DNA from: CAG-791 sp963658695
GTDB lineage: Bacteria > Bacillota > Clostridia > Lachnospirales > Lachnospiraceae
Assembly (NCBI GenBank): GCA_963658695.1
Contig: CAVKRN010000011.1
Span: 1-51,682, forward strand
DNA length: 51,682 bases
Reading direction: 5' to 3'
The number at the start of each line of letters is the position of its first letter. The first letter of the stretch is position 1. The notes under the pieces are model-generated. The model was given only the letters and a program-made list of their open reading frames with translations. It had not been told where the DNA came from and did not search any database. Shown piece after piece: positions 42,457 through 51,531 of this stretch. A program made the translations under genes and the position numbers.

Positions 42457-42490
42457 AGCAAGGAAGAGAAAGTAAAGCTCTGATAAGACG

Positions 42491-42541
42491 CCGGTTCCGG
42501 ACAAAGGAAAGTTTCCAATGCCCGGAACCGGATTTATCGCA
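42491..42541 (+). promoter_or_regulatory. Hairpin between binding-protein and permease genes
   Basis: CCGGTTCCGG (42,491-42,500) pairs perfectly with CCGGAACCGG (42,532-42,541), with an inner GGAAA/TTTCC. Only ATTTA follows, so it is probably a partial terminator or stabiliser that keeps binding-protein mRNA more abundant. Confidence 0.6.
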
Positions 42542-42587
42542 TCATCGGATCCTGAGAATAAGAATTCTACGAAGAAAGAGTGAAGGC

Positions 42588-43484
42588 ATGAGCACATTTA
42601 TTCAGACACTGATCGTCGGGCTCCGACTCGGCAGCATCTATGCACTGATCGCACTTGGCTACACGATGGTCTACGGTATCATCCGTCTGATCAATTTCGC
42701 TCACGGCGATTTCATCATGGTGGGCGGCTACGCCATTATTTTTACTACACCGATCATGACAGCACTGGGACTTCCAATCTGGCTTTCCGTTATACCTGCC
42801 ATTGTGATCTGTGCACTGGTAGGCATGGGAACAGAGATCATCGCCTATCGTCCTGTACGCAAGAAAGGGACCGCAATGACAGCACTGATTACTGCCATTG
42901 CGGTGTCTCTCATGCTGGAGAACCTCGCCCAGGCCATTCCTGCCATCGGTCCGAACCCGAAGGTAGCCAGCCAGATCTTCCCGGCAAGCGGCATCAGCAT
43001 CGGTTCGGTTACGATGGAATGGGCGACCATTCTTACGATTGTGATTGGCGCACTTGTCATGTTGGCATTGTACATGTTCACACAGAAGACAAAGCTCGGA
43101 CGCGCCATGCGCTGCGTATCCGAGGACAAGGAAGCGGCAACTCTGATGGGTATCAACGTCAACCGCACCATTATCCTGACCTTCGCGATTGGTTCCGGAC
43201 TTTCTGCAGTAGCAGCACTTATGTATATGGCACAGTATCCGAAGATCTACACAACAATGGGATCTCTTTTGGGTCTGAAGGCATTTGTCGCAGCAGTTCT
43301 TGGTGGTATCGGTATTCTTCCTGGAGCAATGATCGGAGGAATTGTAATCGGACTGGTGGAGTCGTTTACAACGACCTATGTAAGCTCCAGTCTGGCCGAT
43401 GCCTTCGTGTTCCTGATTCTCATTGTCGTTCTTATTCTGAAGCCGGCAGGACTGCTTGGTAAGAACGTGGGAGAAAAGGTTTAA
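42588..43484 (+). CDS. livH: Branched-chain amino acid-type ABC permease, LivH family
   Basis: A 298-residue permease with about eight membrane segments. It begins GLRLGSIYALIALGYTMVYG with LINFAHGDF, the LivH signature. The conserved cytoplasmic loop with GRAMRCVSEDKEAATLMGIN contacts the ATPase. It is the second gene of the transporter operon. Confidence 0.93.
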   Translation: MSTFIQTLIVGLRLGSIYALIALGYTMVYGIIRLINFAHGDFIMVGGYAIIFTTPIMTALGLPIWLSVIPAIVICALVGMGTEIIAYRPVRKKGTAMTALITAIAVSLMLENLAQAIPAIGPNPKVASQIFPASGISIGSVTMEWATILTIVIGALVMLALYMFTQKTKLGRAMRCVSEDKEAATLMGINVNRTIILTFAIGSGLSAVAALMYMAQYPKIYTTMGSLLGLKAFVAAVLGGIGILPGAMIGGIVIGLVESFTTTYVSSSLADAFVFLILIVVLILKPAGLLGKNVGEKV

Positions 43485-43548
43485 GGGAAACAGACGACAT
43501 GTGATCGTATCAGAGAAGCAGACAGTATATGAGAGCTTCTCTGGGCGT

Positions 43549-43568
43549 GCCGCAGGCAAGACTGCGGC
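43549..43568 (+). promoter_or_regulatory. Hairpin abutting the livM ribosome site
   Basis: GCCGCAG (43,549-43,555), GCAAGA loop, CTGCGGC (43,562-43,568), then AGGAAGAG. It has identical arms to 3,258-3,275. A second perfect stem, AGAGAAGC with GCTTCTCT, lies just upstream (43,512-43,542). Confidence 0.45.
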
Positions 43569-43582
43569 AGGAAGAGTACGTT

Positions 43583-44737
43583 ATGAAATTTAAATCACAA
43601 ACAGCCAAAGGCTATCTGATCAATACCATTGTTACCGCGGTTTTGTTTCTTCTTCTTAGCATAATCAGTTCGTCTCCCGTTGGACAAGGCGACTTTTTCA
43701 AGCTGATACTGACACCGAATCTGTGGCAGTGCTGCTATCTGGTCCTCTTGGCAGCATCCTTGAACCTCGTACTGGGATTTCTGGGTCAGCTTTCTCTTGG
43801 TCACTGCGGATTTATGGCGGTGGGTGCTTATACGGCAGCACTGATTTCACTGGCGCTGCAGCGGGCCGGCGTGTATGAGGAAAAATCCGGCATCGGATTT
43901 ACACTGATCCTGTTCCTATGCATTCTCGCATCCGGACTTCTGGCAGCGGTGATCGGCTTTGTAGTCGGTATTCCGGCTCTTCGTCTGAAGGGAGATTACC
44001 TGGCGATCATCACCCTTGGTTTTGGCATGATCATCGTCAATATTATCAACAACCTTCCCTTTGCCGGACAGAACGGCCTGGAGCAGGGAAGCGCTGCAGC
44101 TTCCTTGTATGCAAACGGCTTGGGCTTTGGTACGAAGACCAAGGTGGAATATCTGTGGGCAGGTGTGCTGGTTACCATCGTAGGCGTTACGATGATGTTC
44201 ATGTTCGTTCGTTCCAAGTACGGCCGTGCCATCAAGGCCATCCGTGACGATGAGATCGCCGCTTCGGCATCCGGCATCAACACTTCCCATTACAAGGTGC
44301 TGACGTTTACCTACTCGGCATTTTTTGCCGGTGTTGCCGGCGCGCTGTATGCGTGCACCAATCAGACACTGTCGACATCGTCCTTTGCATTCACAAACGG
44401 CGGCATCCTGAACTCCACCTTTGTCGTGGTCATGGTTGTGCTGGGCGGCATGGGATCCCTGACCGGTTCTGTGGTTGCGGCAATCATCATGTTTTTCGTG
44501 AACTATGAAATTAAGAACGGCGCATGGGTGAAGGCACTGCCGGCGGGACTGCAGGGCGTATTTACCTATCCGATGCTGGTATATGCAGTTGTTCTGGTTG
44601 TCATTATTATCTTCCGGCCGAGAGGAATTTTCGGGACTTATGAGTTCTCGCTGGTAAATCTTCGCAGTGATATCCGCAGCTGGAAGGAGAAGAAGGCACA
44701 GGAAAAGGCAGAGAAGGCCGGAGAAGCGAAGGCATAA
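43583..44737 (+). CDS. livM: Branched-chain amino acid-type ABC permease, LivM family
   Basis: A 384-residue permease. LivM marks are NLVLGFLGQLSLGHCGFMAVGAY, GDYLAIITLGFGMIIVNI and GRAIKAIRDDEIAASASGIN. The ATG at 43,583 follows AGGAAG. The C terminus is a Lys/Glu/Ala-rich tail (KEKKAQEKAEKAGEAKA). Confidence 0.93.
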   Translation: MKFKSQTAKGYLINTIVTAVLFLLLSIISSSPVGQGDFFKLILTPNLWQCCYLVLLAASLNLVLGFLGQLSLGHCGFMAVGAYTAALISLALQRAGVYEEKSGIGFTLILFLCILASGLLAAVIGFVVGIPALRLKGDYLAIITLGFGMIIVNIINNLPFAGQNGLEQGSAAASLYANGLGFGTKTKVEYLWAGVLVTIVGVTMMFMFVRSKYGRAIKAIRDDEIAASASGINTSHYKVLTFTYSAFFAGVAGALYACTNQTLSTSSFAFTNGGILNSTFVVVMVVLGGMGSLTGSVVAAIIMFFVNYEIKNGAWVKALPAGLQGVFTYPMLVYAVVLVVIIIFRPRGIFGTYEFSLVNLRSDIRSWKEKKAQEKAEKAGEAKA

Positions 44738-44756
44738 GCGGCAGGAGGGAAATGAG

Positions 44757-45548
44757 ATGAGTAAAGAGATAGCAAACCGTGAAGGTCAGATCCCCGTCCT
44801 GGAAACCCGCGGACTGGGTATCACCTTTGGCGGACTGAAGGCAGTGACGGATTTTAATATCAAGATTTATGAAGGAGAGCTGGTGGGTTTGATCGGACCC
44901 AACGGAGCCGGCAAGACCACTGTTTTCAACATGCTGACAGGTGTGTATGAGCCTACAGATGGTTCGGTGCTTTTAAACGGGCAGCTCTTAAACGGCAAGA
45001 AGACTTACCAGTTCGTGGAGGCCGGTATTGCCAGAACCTTCCAGAACATTCGTCTGTTCCATGATATGACGGTGCTGGACAACGTAAAGGCAGCATTTAC
45101 CAAGGACATTTCGTATGGCCTCGTTGCGGCAACGCTTCGCACCAAGGCGTTCTGGAAGGCTGAGAATGAGATTACGGAAAAGGCGATTGAGCTTTTGAAG
45201 ATCTTCCATCTCGAGGACAAAAAAGACTGGCTTGCCGCCAATCTCCCTTACGGTCAGCAAAGAAAGCTTGAAATTGCAAGAGCACTGGCGACGAATATGA
45301 AGCTGCTGCTTCTGGATGAGCCGGCGGCCGGCATGAATCCGACGGAGACGGACGATCTGATGAACTGCATCAATACCATTCGTGACCGATTCGGCATTGC
45401 CATTCTTCTGATTGAGCATGATATGTCCCTGGTTATGAATGTATGTGAGCGCATAAAGGTCATCGACTACGGCAAGACCATCGCTGAGGGACTGCCGGAG
45501 GAGATTGCAAGCAACCCGCAGGTAATCGCGGCATATCTTGGCGCGTAA
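44757..45548 (+). CDS. livG: Branched-chain amino acid-type ABC ATPase, LivG family
   Basis: A 263-residue ATPase: Walker A GPNGAGKTTVF, signature LPYGQQRKLEIARAL, Walker B LLLLDEPAAGMNP, and a switch His in LIEHDMSLVM. The start follows GGAGGGA by 6 nt. The frame is open 30 codons further upstream inside livM's end, with no ATPase similarity. Confidence 0.94.
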   Translation: MSKEIANREGQIPVLETRGLGITFGGLKAVTDFNIKIYEGELVGLIGPNGAGKTTVFNMLTGVYEPTDGSVLLNGQLLNGKKTYQFVEAGIARTFQNIRLFHDMTVLDNVKAAFTKDISYGLVAATLRTKAFWKAENEITEKAIELLKIFHLEDKKDWLAANLPYGQQRKLEIARALATNMKLLLLDEPAAGMNPTETDDLMNCINTIRDRFGIAILLIEHDMSLVMNVCERIKVIDYGKTIAEGLPEEIASNPQVIAAYLGA

Positions 45549-45562
45549 GGGAGGAACATCGT

Positions 45563-46267
45563 ATGCTGGAAATCAAGGATTTAAATGTATATTACGGTGC
45601 AGTGCACGCCATTAAGGGCATTTCCCTGCAGGTCAAGGATGGAGAGCTGGTATCTTTGATCGGTGCCAACGGAGCCGGCAAAACAACGACGCTCCATACC
45701 ATTACCGGTCTGATTCCTGCGGCATCCGGCGAAATTCTTCTGGACGGAAAGAACCTGCAGAAAACGCCGGCCTCCAACATCATTCGCATGGGTCTTTCCC
45801 ACGTGCCGGAGGGACGCCATGTTTTTGCCAGAATGACGGTAGAGGAAAACCTGTACATGGGTGCCTATATCGAGAATGACCGCAAGAAAATTGCGGATAA
45901 TCTGGAGATGGTATATGCCCACTTTCCTCGTCTGAAGGAACGTCGCCGCCAGCTGGCCGGTACGCTTTCCGGCGGTGAGCAGCAGATGCTGGCAACCGGA
46001 AGAGCACTGATGACGGGGCCGAAGATGGTGCTGATGGATGAGCCGTCCATGGGTCTTTCTCCGCTGCTGGTGAAGGAAATTTTTGCTATCATTGAAGAGC
46101 TTCATAAGAGCGGAATTACCATACTTCTGGTGGAGCAGAATGCTAAGATGGCGCTGTCCATTTCGGATCGTGCCTACGTTCTGGAAACGGGCAAAATCGC
46201 CATGGAGGGAACGGCAAAGGAGCTTGCAGAGGACGACCGGGTGCGGAAGGCCTACCTTGGGGCATAA
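45563..46267 (+). CDS. livF: Branched-chain amino acid-type ABC ATPase, LivF family
   Basis: A 234-residue ATPase: Walker A GANGAGKTTTLHT, the LivF-type SHVPEGRHVFARMTVEENL, signature LSGGEQQMLATGRAL, Walker B VLMDEPSMGLSP. GGGAGG precedes the ATG 15 bp after livG. Confidence 0.94.
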   Translation: MLEIKDLNVYYGAVHAIKGISLQVKDGELVSLIGANGAGKTTTLHTITGLIPAASGEILLDGKNLQKTPASNIIRMGLSHVPEGRHVFARMTVEENLYMGAYIENDRKKIADNLEMVYAHFPRLKERRRQLAGTLSGGEQQMLATGRALMTGPKMVLMDEPSMGLSPLLVKEIFAIIEELHKSGITILLVEQNAKMALSISDRAYVLETGKIAMEGTAKELAEDDRVRKAYLGA

Positions 46268-46360
46268 AGTTCACAAAAGGATCGACGTGCGGTAGCGGTT
46301 TTCGAATAAGCTTAGGACATGGTTATCACAACATCAGGCGCTTTCAGCGAGGATTTTGAG

Positions 46361-47011
46361 ATGAAGAAAAATTATGTGATTGCGATTGCAAGAGAAAAAG
46401 GAAGTGGCGGCACCAGAATTGCACAGCTTTTGTCGGAACGGTTGGGGATTCCCTATTATGACAGAGATTTACTGCGAAGAGCATCGGATGTGTCCGGAAT
46501 CAATGAAAGGCTCTTTGGTGCAGCGGATGAACGGATCGGCTTCCGGGAAATGATGAGTGCTGCAGAGAAGGTTTACAACGGTGAAATCCTTCCGCCGGAC
46601 TCCAATGATTATGTCTCTACGCGGAACCTCTTCAGCTTTCAGGCCAAAGTCATCAAGGAGATGGCGCAGACGGAAAGCTGCATCATCATCGGACGGTGTG
46701 CCGATTATCTGCTTTCGGACAAGGACAATGTGCTGCGGGTATTCATCCATGCACCGGTGGAATATCGGCGAGAGAGACTCAAGCACGATAATCTGGGACT
46801 GTCTGATCGCGAAATAAACAAGCGGATCCGGGATTGTGACAAACGCCGCAGTGAGTATTATCATTATTACACGGGCGACGACTGGAAGGATGTGACGCAT
46901 GAGGACATCTCGTTGGATTCCTTCCGCTATGGCATTGATGGCTGCTGTGACAGAATCATTGCTGCGATTCCGCTGTTCCTTGGAATTGAAGTAGAAGATA
47001 AGGGTAAATAA
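46361..47011 (+). CDS. Cytidylate kinase-like family protein
   Basis: A 216-residue P-loop protein of the cytidylate-kinase-like family common in Lachnospiraceae. The loop REKGSGGTRIAQLLSERLG is degenerate compared with a standard GxxGxGKS; YYDRDLLRRAS and CIIIGRCADYLL follow. The substrate is unknown. The true Cmk has a different architecture, so I do not name it cmk. GAGG lies 8-9 nt before the ATG at 46,361. It follows livF by 93 bp. Confidence 0.83.
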   Translation: MKKNYVIAIAREKGSGGTRIAQLLSERLGIPYYDRDLLRRASDVSGINERLFGAADERIGFREMMSAAEKVYNGEILPPDSNDYVSTRNLFSFQAKVIKEMAQTESCIIIGRCADYLLSDKDNVLRVFIHAPVEYRRERLKHDNLGLSDREINKRIRDCDKRRSEYYHYYTGDDWKDVTHEDISLDSFRYGIDGCCDRIIAAIPLFLGIEVEDKGK

Positions 47012-47078
47012 GATTCGGATGCAGAGCCATGAATGTGGCTCTGTCTCTATGTAATAACGGTTGTGCGGGGAGGAAGAT

Positions 47079-48242
47079 ATGCAGTTTAGTAAGAGGATGG
47101 ACCGGTTTGGCGATGAGATTTTTGCTGCGCTGAATGAGCGGAAGCTCGTCATGGAGCAGCAGGGAAGGACAATTTACAATCTGAGTGTCGGAACACCGGA
47201 CTTCGAAACTGCTCCGCACATCAAGGAAGCACTGATCGAAGCGGCCAAGGATCAGGATAACTGGAAATATGCGCTGCGGGATACACCGGAACTCCTGCAG
47301 GCGGTTTGTGATTACTACGAAAAACGCTTTGACGTGCAGATCACAACGGATATGGTTTGCAGCTGCTACGGAAGCGAAGAGGGAATGGGTCACATCGGAC
47401 TGGTGCTGTGTGACGAAGGCGATACGGTGATTCTGCCGACTCCCTGCTATCCCGTATTCATTGCCGGCGCGCAGCTGGCCGGCGCAGATCCGTTTTATTA
47501 TCCGATGACGGAGGAAACGGGATTCCTTCCCAGACTTTCGGACATTCCGGAGGAGATTGCCCGTAAGGCAAAATACATGATCGTCTCGCTGCCATCGAAT
47601 CCAACGGGCAGCATTGCAAGCCCCACCATCTACGACGAGCTCATTGCGTTTGCCGCAAAATACGACATCCTTCTCATCCATGACAACGCATACAGCGATA
47701 TCATTTTCGACGGAGCTGTGGGCGGGAGCTTTTTCCAGCATGAGGGCGCGAAGGACGTTGGAATTGAGTTCTTCAGCCTTTCCAAGAGCTTTAACCTGAC
47801 CGGTGCCAGAATCAGCTTCTGTGTCGGGCGGCCGGATGTGATTGCTGCATTCCGGAAGCTCCGGAGTCAGATCGATTTTGGCATGTTCCTTCCGATCCAG
47901 AAGGCAGCCATCGCAGCGCTGACAGGGCCGACCCAGATGGTGAAGGACCAGTGCGGTGTCTACCAGGAACGAAGAGATGCGCTGTGCGGCGGTTTGCGCA
48001 GCATTGGCTGGGAGGTTCCGGACAGTCACGGGAGCATGTTCGTCTGGGCGAAAATTCCGGAAGGACATGGATCCAGCATGGAATTTTGCCTGGAGCTGAT
48101 GGAGAAAACCGGTGTCATCTGTACGCCGGGATCCAGCTTTGGACCGTTGGGAGAAGGGTACGTGCGGTTTGCTCTTACGCTTCCGTCCGAGACTATACAG
48201 ATGGCAGTGAAGGCCATTGCAGACAGTGGAATCCTCGGATAA
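47079..48242 (+). CDS. PLP-dependent aminotransferase, class I/II
   Basis: A 387-residue fold-I aminotransferase. It has SVGTPDFETAPHIKEAL, the LPSNPTGSIAS segment, DNAYSDIIFDG, the PLP lysine in FFSLSKSFNLTGAR and a C-terminal VRFALTLPSE. It resembles aspartate/LL-diaminopimelate-type enzymes. Given its neighbours it may move amino groups among Ala, Glu and related acids; specificity cannot be read. GGGGAGG precedes the ATG at 47,079. alr starts 30 bp after its stop. Confidence 0.88.
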   Translation: MQFSKRMDRFGDEIFAALNERKLVMEQQGRTIYNLSVGTPDFETAPHIKEALIEAAKDQDNWKYALRDTPELLQAVCDYYEKRFDVQITTDMVCSCYGSEEGMGHIGLVLCDEGDTVILPTPCYPVFIAGAQLAGADPFYYPMTEETGFLPRLSDIPEEIARKAKYMIVSLPSNPTGSIASPTIYDELIAFAAKYDILLIHDNAYSDIIFDGAVGGSFFQHEGAKDVGIEFFSLSKSFNLTGARISFCVGRPDVIAAFRKLRSQIDFGMFLPIQKAAIAALTGPTQMVKDQCGVYQERRDALCGGLRSIGWEVPDSHGSMFVWAKIPEGHGSSMEFCLELMEKTGVICTPGSSFGPLGEGYVRFALTLPSETIQMAVKAIADSGILG

Positions 48243-48272
48243 GGAAGGTAGGGTAGTAAGGAGAGCGTTACG

Positions 48273-49418
48273 ATGAGCTATGAAGAATGGGAGCATCACG
48301 ACAGAGTCTGGGCGGAGATTGATCTGCAGGCAGCTGTCGACAACATGGAACATATGCATCAGAATCTCCGACCGGGGACGAAAATGATTGCCGTTATTAA
48401 AACGGATGGGTATGGTCACGGTGCGGTTCGGCTGGCTGAGAAGCTGGAAGCGTTGGAGTATGTCTGGGGCTATGCGGTTGCAACCTATGAGGAGGCAAAA
48501 GAGCTCCGGACGGCTGGGAGAAAGAAACCGATCCTTATTCTGGGATATACTTTCCCCTATTGTTACGAAGGCTTGGCGCAGGAGGAGATTCGGCCGGCAT
48601 GCTTCCGCGAGGATATGCTGGAGGCACTTTCGGCAGCAGGAGAAAAAGCCGGGAAAGCTGTGAGAATCCACGTTGCCGTGGATACGGCTATGTCCCGCAT
48701 CGGTGTTCGCCCGGATGACGAGGGCCTTGCCTTTGTGAAAAAGGCGTTGGAAACGCCATATGTGGATGTGGAGGGCATATTCACCCATTTCTCAAAAGCG
48801 GACGAAACGGATCCGGCCAATACCAGGAGGCAGATCGCAGAATTTACGGCTTTCTGTAAACGCATTGAAACGGAGCTGGGGTATCGCGTTCCCATTCAGC
48901 ACTGCTCCAACAGCGCCGGCATTGTTCGTTTCCCGGAGGCAAACCTGGATCTGGTGCGTGCCGGCATAACCCTTTACGGACTCTGGCCTTCGGCAGAGGT
49001 ACCGCAGGATGTGGTGCCGCTTCGGCCGGTGTTGTCCCTCTATTCGCATGTTGCATATGTGAAGACCGTGCCGGCAGGAACACCGGTCAGCTACGGCGGG
49101 ACATATGTAACTAAGAAGGATACCGTTCTGGCTACAATCCCGGTTGGCTATGGAGACGGCTATGCAAGAGGACTTTCCAACAAAGGCTATGTATTGATTC
49201 GCGGGCAGAAGGCGCCGATCTGCGGCCGTGTATGCATGGACCAGTTCATGGTGGATGTCAGCGATATTCCGGGCGTGACGGACGGCGATCTGGTGACGAT
49301 GGTCGGACGCGACGGAGAAGAGACTATTACACTGGAGATGCTGGGCGATTTGTCCGGACGGTTTAATTACGAGTTCGCCTGTGATCTTGGAAAGCGAATT
49401 CCGAGGGTTTATCGATAG
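48273..49418 (+). CDS. alr: Alanine racemase
   Basis: A 381-residue fold-III PLP enzyme interconverting L- and D-alanine. The PLP lysine is Lys43 in VIKTDGYGHG (most family members have KANAYGHG, so the KTDGYGHG form is a variant). MSRIGVR and the catalytic-Tyr region GTPVSYGGTY are present, as is CMDQFMVDV. It provides D-Ala for cell wall and, here, for the D-amino-acid transaminase. Confidence 0.94.
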   Translation: MSYEEWEHHDRVWAEIDLQAAVDNMEHMHQNLRPGTKMIAVIKTDGYGHGAVRLAEKLEALEYVWGYAVATYEEAKELRTAGRKKPILILGYTFPYCYEGLAQEEIRPACFREDMLEALSAAGEKAGKAVRIHVAVDTAMSRIGVRPDDEGLAFVKKALETPYVDVEGIFTHFSKADETDPANTRRQIAEFTAFCKRIETELGYRVPIQHCSNSAGIVRFPEANLDLVRAGITLYGLWPSAEVPQDVVPLRPVLSLYSHVAYVKTVPAGTPVSYGGTYVTKKDTVLATIPVGYGDGYARGLSNKGYVLIRGQKAPICGRVCMDQFMVDVSDIPGVTDGDLVTMVGRDGEETITLEMLGDLSGRFNYEFACDLGKRIPRVYR

Positions 49419-49439
49419 AAAAAGGGCCAGTTGGGTAGG

Positions 49440-49457
49440 CTAGTACATCGATGTACT
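49440..49457. repeat. Perfect palindrome AGTACATCGATGTACT in the alr/YolD spacer
   Basis: A 16-bp perfect palindrome at 49,442-49,457 inside a larger GTTGG/CCAAC and GTAG/CTAC fold that ends in TTT. It may act as a weak bidirectional terminator between the convergent alr and YolD-like genes. Its half, CTAGTACATCG, recurs at 11,232-11,242; CTAGTACAT also occurs at 1-9 (minus). Confidence 0.4.
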
Positions 49458-49487
49458 GGGGAAGGGCTACTTTAACCAACATTTCCA

Positions 49488-49997
49488 TTACAGAAGCTGT
49501 ATACGCAGGATGTCCTCCAGTGGGATTGTCCTGCGGTTGCCGGAGGCAGTTTTCAACACAATTGCACGAACATCCGATGGAAGCTTGCGGATCACACCGT
49601 CTTTAGAGACGTAGGATCCGCCGGCTTTTTTTATGTCCGGAACGAAAAAGGTGACACGGATTTGCTGTGAGAAGCCCTGCGCCTGCAGCTGGGCGGAGAG
49701 AAGCTGCAGAGTGTGATTCAGCTCCTCTCTTGCATCCTCGTCTAAGTCAATTCTCTGCGATGTAAGGCGTGCCGATTCCTGCACTGCGTCGCCATAGCCC
49801 GTCAGTGCGGCAAACGGTGCAAACTGCGCGGCACGTTCAGCCTGCGGCATGCGAGGGTGCGCTGCAGACACGTGGTGCGGCAGGTCAAGAATATCCGCAT
49901 AGGGAAAATCGCGGTAATCCATATTCGCTGCCGTATCTTCCTGACGATCCGTCTGATGTTCCGTTTGATTCCCATGGCAGGGGGAGATGTCAGGCAT
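49488..49997 (-). CDS. YolD-like family protein
   Basis: A 169-residue protein with the YolD-type signature DLPHHVSAAHPRMPQAERAAQFAPFAALTGYGDA. YolD-like proteins are encoded with UmuC-type polymerases and are thought to play the UmuD-like accessory role. The ATG at 49,997 has GGAGG 5 nt upstream; it overlaps the polymerase stop by 8 bp, so translation is coupled and SOS control shared. Confidence 0.87.
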   Translation of the reverse strand: MPDISPCHGNQTEHQTDRQEDTAANMDYRDFPYADILDLPHHVSAAHPRMPQAERAAQFAPFAALTGYGDAVQESARLTSQRIDLDEDAREELNHTLQLLSAQLQAQGFSQQIRVTFFVPDIKKAGGSYVSKDGVIRKLPSDVRAIVLKTASGNRRTIPLEDILRIQLL

Positions 49998-51525
49998 GAT
50001 GTCCTCCGATCTGTTCATTTCGTTGTCTTGCGGTGGCGCCATCTTCCAGATTCATTCCGCGCAGCACTGCATTCTTTCCATAACGCTCTTTGATTTTTAA
50101 TACCGCATCCTGAAGCTGGCGTTCCTTTTGCTGCTGTGCCTTCTGCCTTTCCTTCTCTTGAAATTCTGCTTCGTAATCAGTAAACAGATCCAGCTGCTGA
50201 TACTCCTCGTTCTGAATGGCGTCCTCTTCCGCGATAACCTTTCCGGCTGTGAGATTGATTCGCCGAATCAAAAGCGCAGGATTCACAATTTGATCAAACA
50301 AAGCGGCAGCCGTATCCGGAAGGAGGCGGGGGGAGTTGGTCCAAAGGTCCAGACGGGAAGACCCGTGAGCCGGCTTTGGGACCGGCTTTCCGTAGCGGTC
50401 AGACACCACAGGACCGCGATAGATATAGCCGGAGTCGCTTCTGGTAAGGCTGGAGGCGTCATAGCCGATATCCAGAACCAGCTGATCGGTTACCTGATGC
50501 CGGGAGGCCAGATCCAGCGACAGCTGATCGGCCATTTCCCGCAGCACAAGTCTTGCCTTGTCAAAGGAATACGGGCAGGACAGAACCTGACCGGAGCCGG
50601 TGCTGCGTGTGGCAGGGCGATAAGCCTTGATGTCTGCCATGGTGCAGGACTCATATCCCCAGGCATGATCGATGAGAAGCTCGGCGGAGATGCCGAACAT
50701 GCGGTATAAAAGATCTTCATTGTAGAAATCACTGGGAGCACCCAGTGAACAGCGTGCAATGTCACCCATGGTGTATAACCCGACACTGTGGAGCCTTTTC
50801 GTCAATCCGCGTCCGACGCGCCAGAAATCCGTCAGTGGTTTATGGGTCCAGAGCTTTTGCCGGTAGCTGATTTCATTCAGTGCGGCGATGCGAACGCCGT
50901 TTGCATCCGGCTCGATGTGCTTGGCCTCAATGTCCATGGCAACCTTACACAGGTATAAATTTGTTCCGATGCCGGCGGTTGCGGTAATACCGGTTTCCTG
51001 CAGCACATCCAGGATCATTCGCATTGCGAGCTGCCGCGGGGTCAGCTGATAGGTTCGAAGGTAAGCGGTAGCATCGATAAAGACCTCATCGATCGAATAT
51101 ACGTGAATGTCCTCCGGCGCGATGTAACGAAGATAAATCTGATAAATCTGCGTGCTGATCTGCATATATCGTGCCATGCGGGGCGGCGCGATGATGTACT
51201 CCAGGGAAAGGGAGGAATCTGCCTTCAGCGTTGCAGCGTCATAGGAGCTTCCGTTCAGCTTCTGGCCGGGGACAAACCGCTCTCGCTCCTCGTTGATAGC
51301 GCGTACCCGCTGCACAACCTCAAAGAGCCGAGGACGTCCCGGAATACCGTACGCCTTTAGCGAAGGTGAAACGGCGAGACAGATGGTCTTCTCGGTACGG
51401 CTGGCATCAGCGACCACCAGATGCGTGCGCAGCGGATCCAGCCCACGGTCGACACACTCCGCGGAAGCATAGAAGGACTTCAGGTCGATCGCAATATAGG
51501 TTTTGTTGGCAGAGGGTGTATTCAT
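49990..51525 (-). CDS. Y-family translesion DNA polymerase (DinB/UmuC-type)
   Basis: A 511-residue error-prone polymerase. Catalytic carboxylates are visible in YIAIDLKSFYASAECVDRG and VYSIDEVFIDATAYL; a helix-hairpin-helix-like stretch and little-finger region follow. The C-terminal Gln/Lys/Glu-rich tail may bind partners. It copies damaged DNA under SOS control: a LexA-type box overlaps its promoter. The ATG at 51,525 has no Shine-Dalgarno; the predicted transcription start is the A of this ATG. Confidence 0.9.
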   Translation of the reverse strand: MNTPSANKTYIAIDLKSFYASAECVDRGLDPLRTHLVVADASRTEKTICLAVSPSLKAYGIPGRPRLFEVVQRVRAINEERERFVPGQKLNGSSYDAATLKADSSLSLEYIIAPPRMARYMQISTQIYQIYLRYIAPEDIHVYSIDEVFIDATAYLRTYQLTPRQLAMRMILDVLQETGITATAGIGTNLYLCKVAMDIEAKHIEPDANGVRIAALNEISYRQKLWTHKPLTDFWRVGRGLTKRLHSVGLYTMGDIARCSLGAPSDFYNEDLLYRMFGISAELLIDHAWGYESCTMADIKAYRPATRSTGSGQVLSCPYSFDKARLVLREMADQLSLDLASRHQVTDQLVLDIGYDASSLTRSDSGYIYRGPVVSDRYGKPVPKPAHGSSRLDLWTNSPRLLPDTAAALFDQIVNPALLIRRINLTAGKVIAEEDAIQNEEYQQLDLFTDYEAEFQEKERQKAQQQKERQLQDAVLKIKERYGKNAVLRGMNLEDGATARQRNEQIGGHHA

Positions 51526-51531
51526 AAGAAT

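Noticed and set aside
42567..43559. A 330-codon minus-strand open frame opposite livH
   Set aside because: Antisense to a recognised permease; composition (His, Cys, Asn-rich) is typical of a shadow frame.
46956..48788. A 610-codon open frame on the minus strand across the aminotransferase and alr genes
   Set aside because: It is antisense to two clearly identified enzymes, has no family-like sequence, and arises from codon bias of the real frames.
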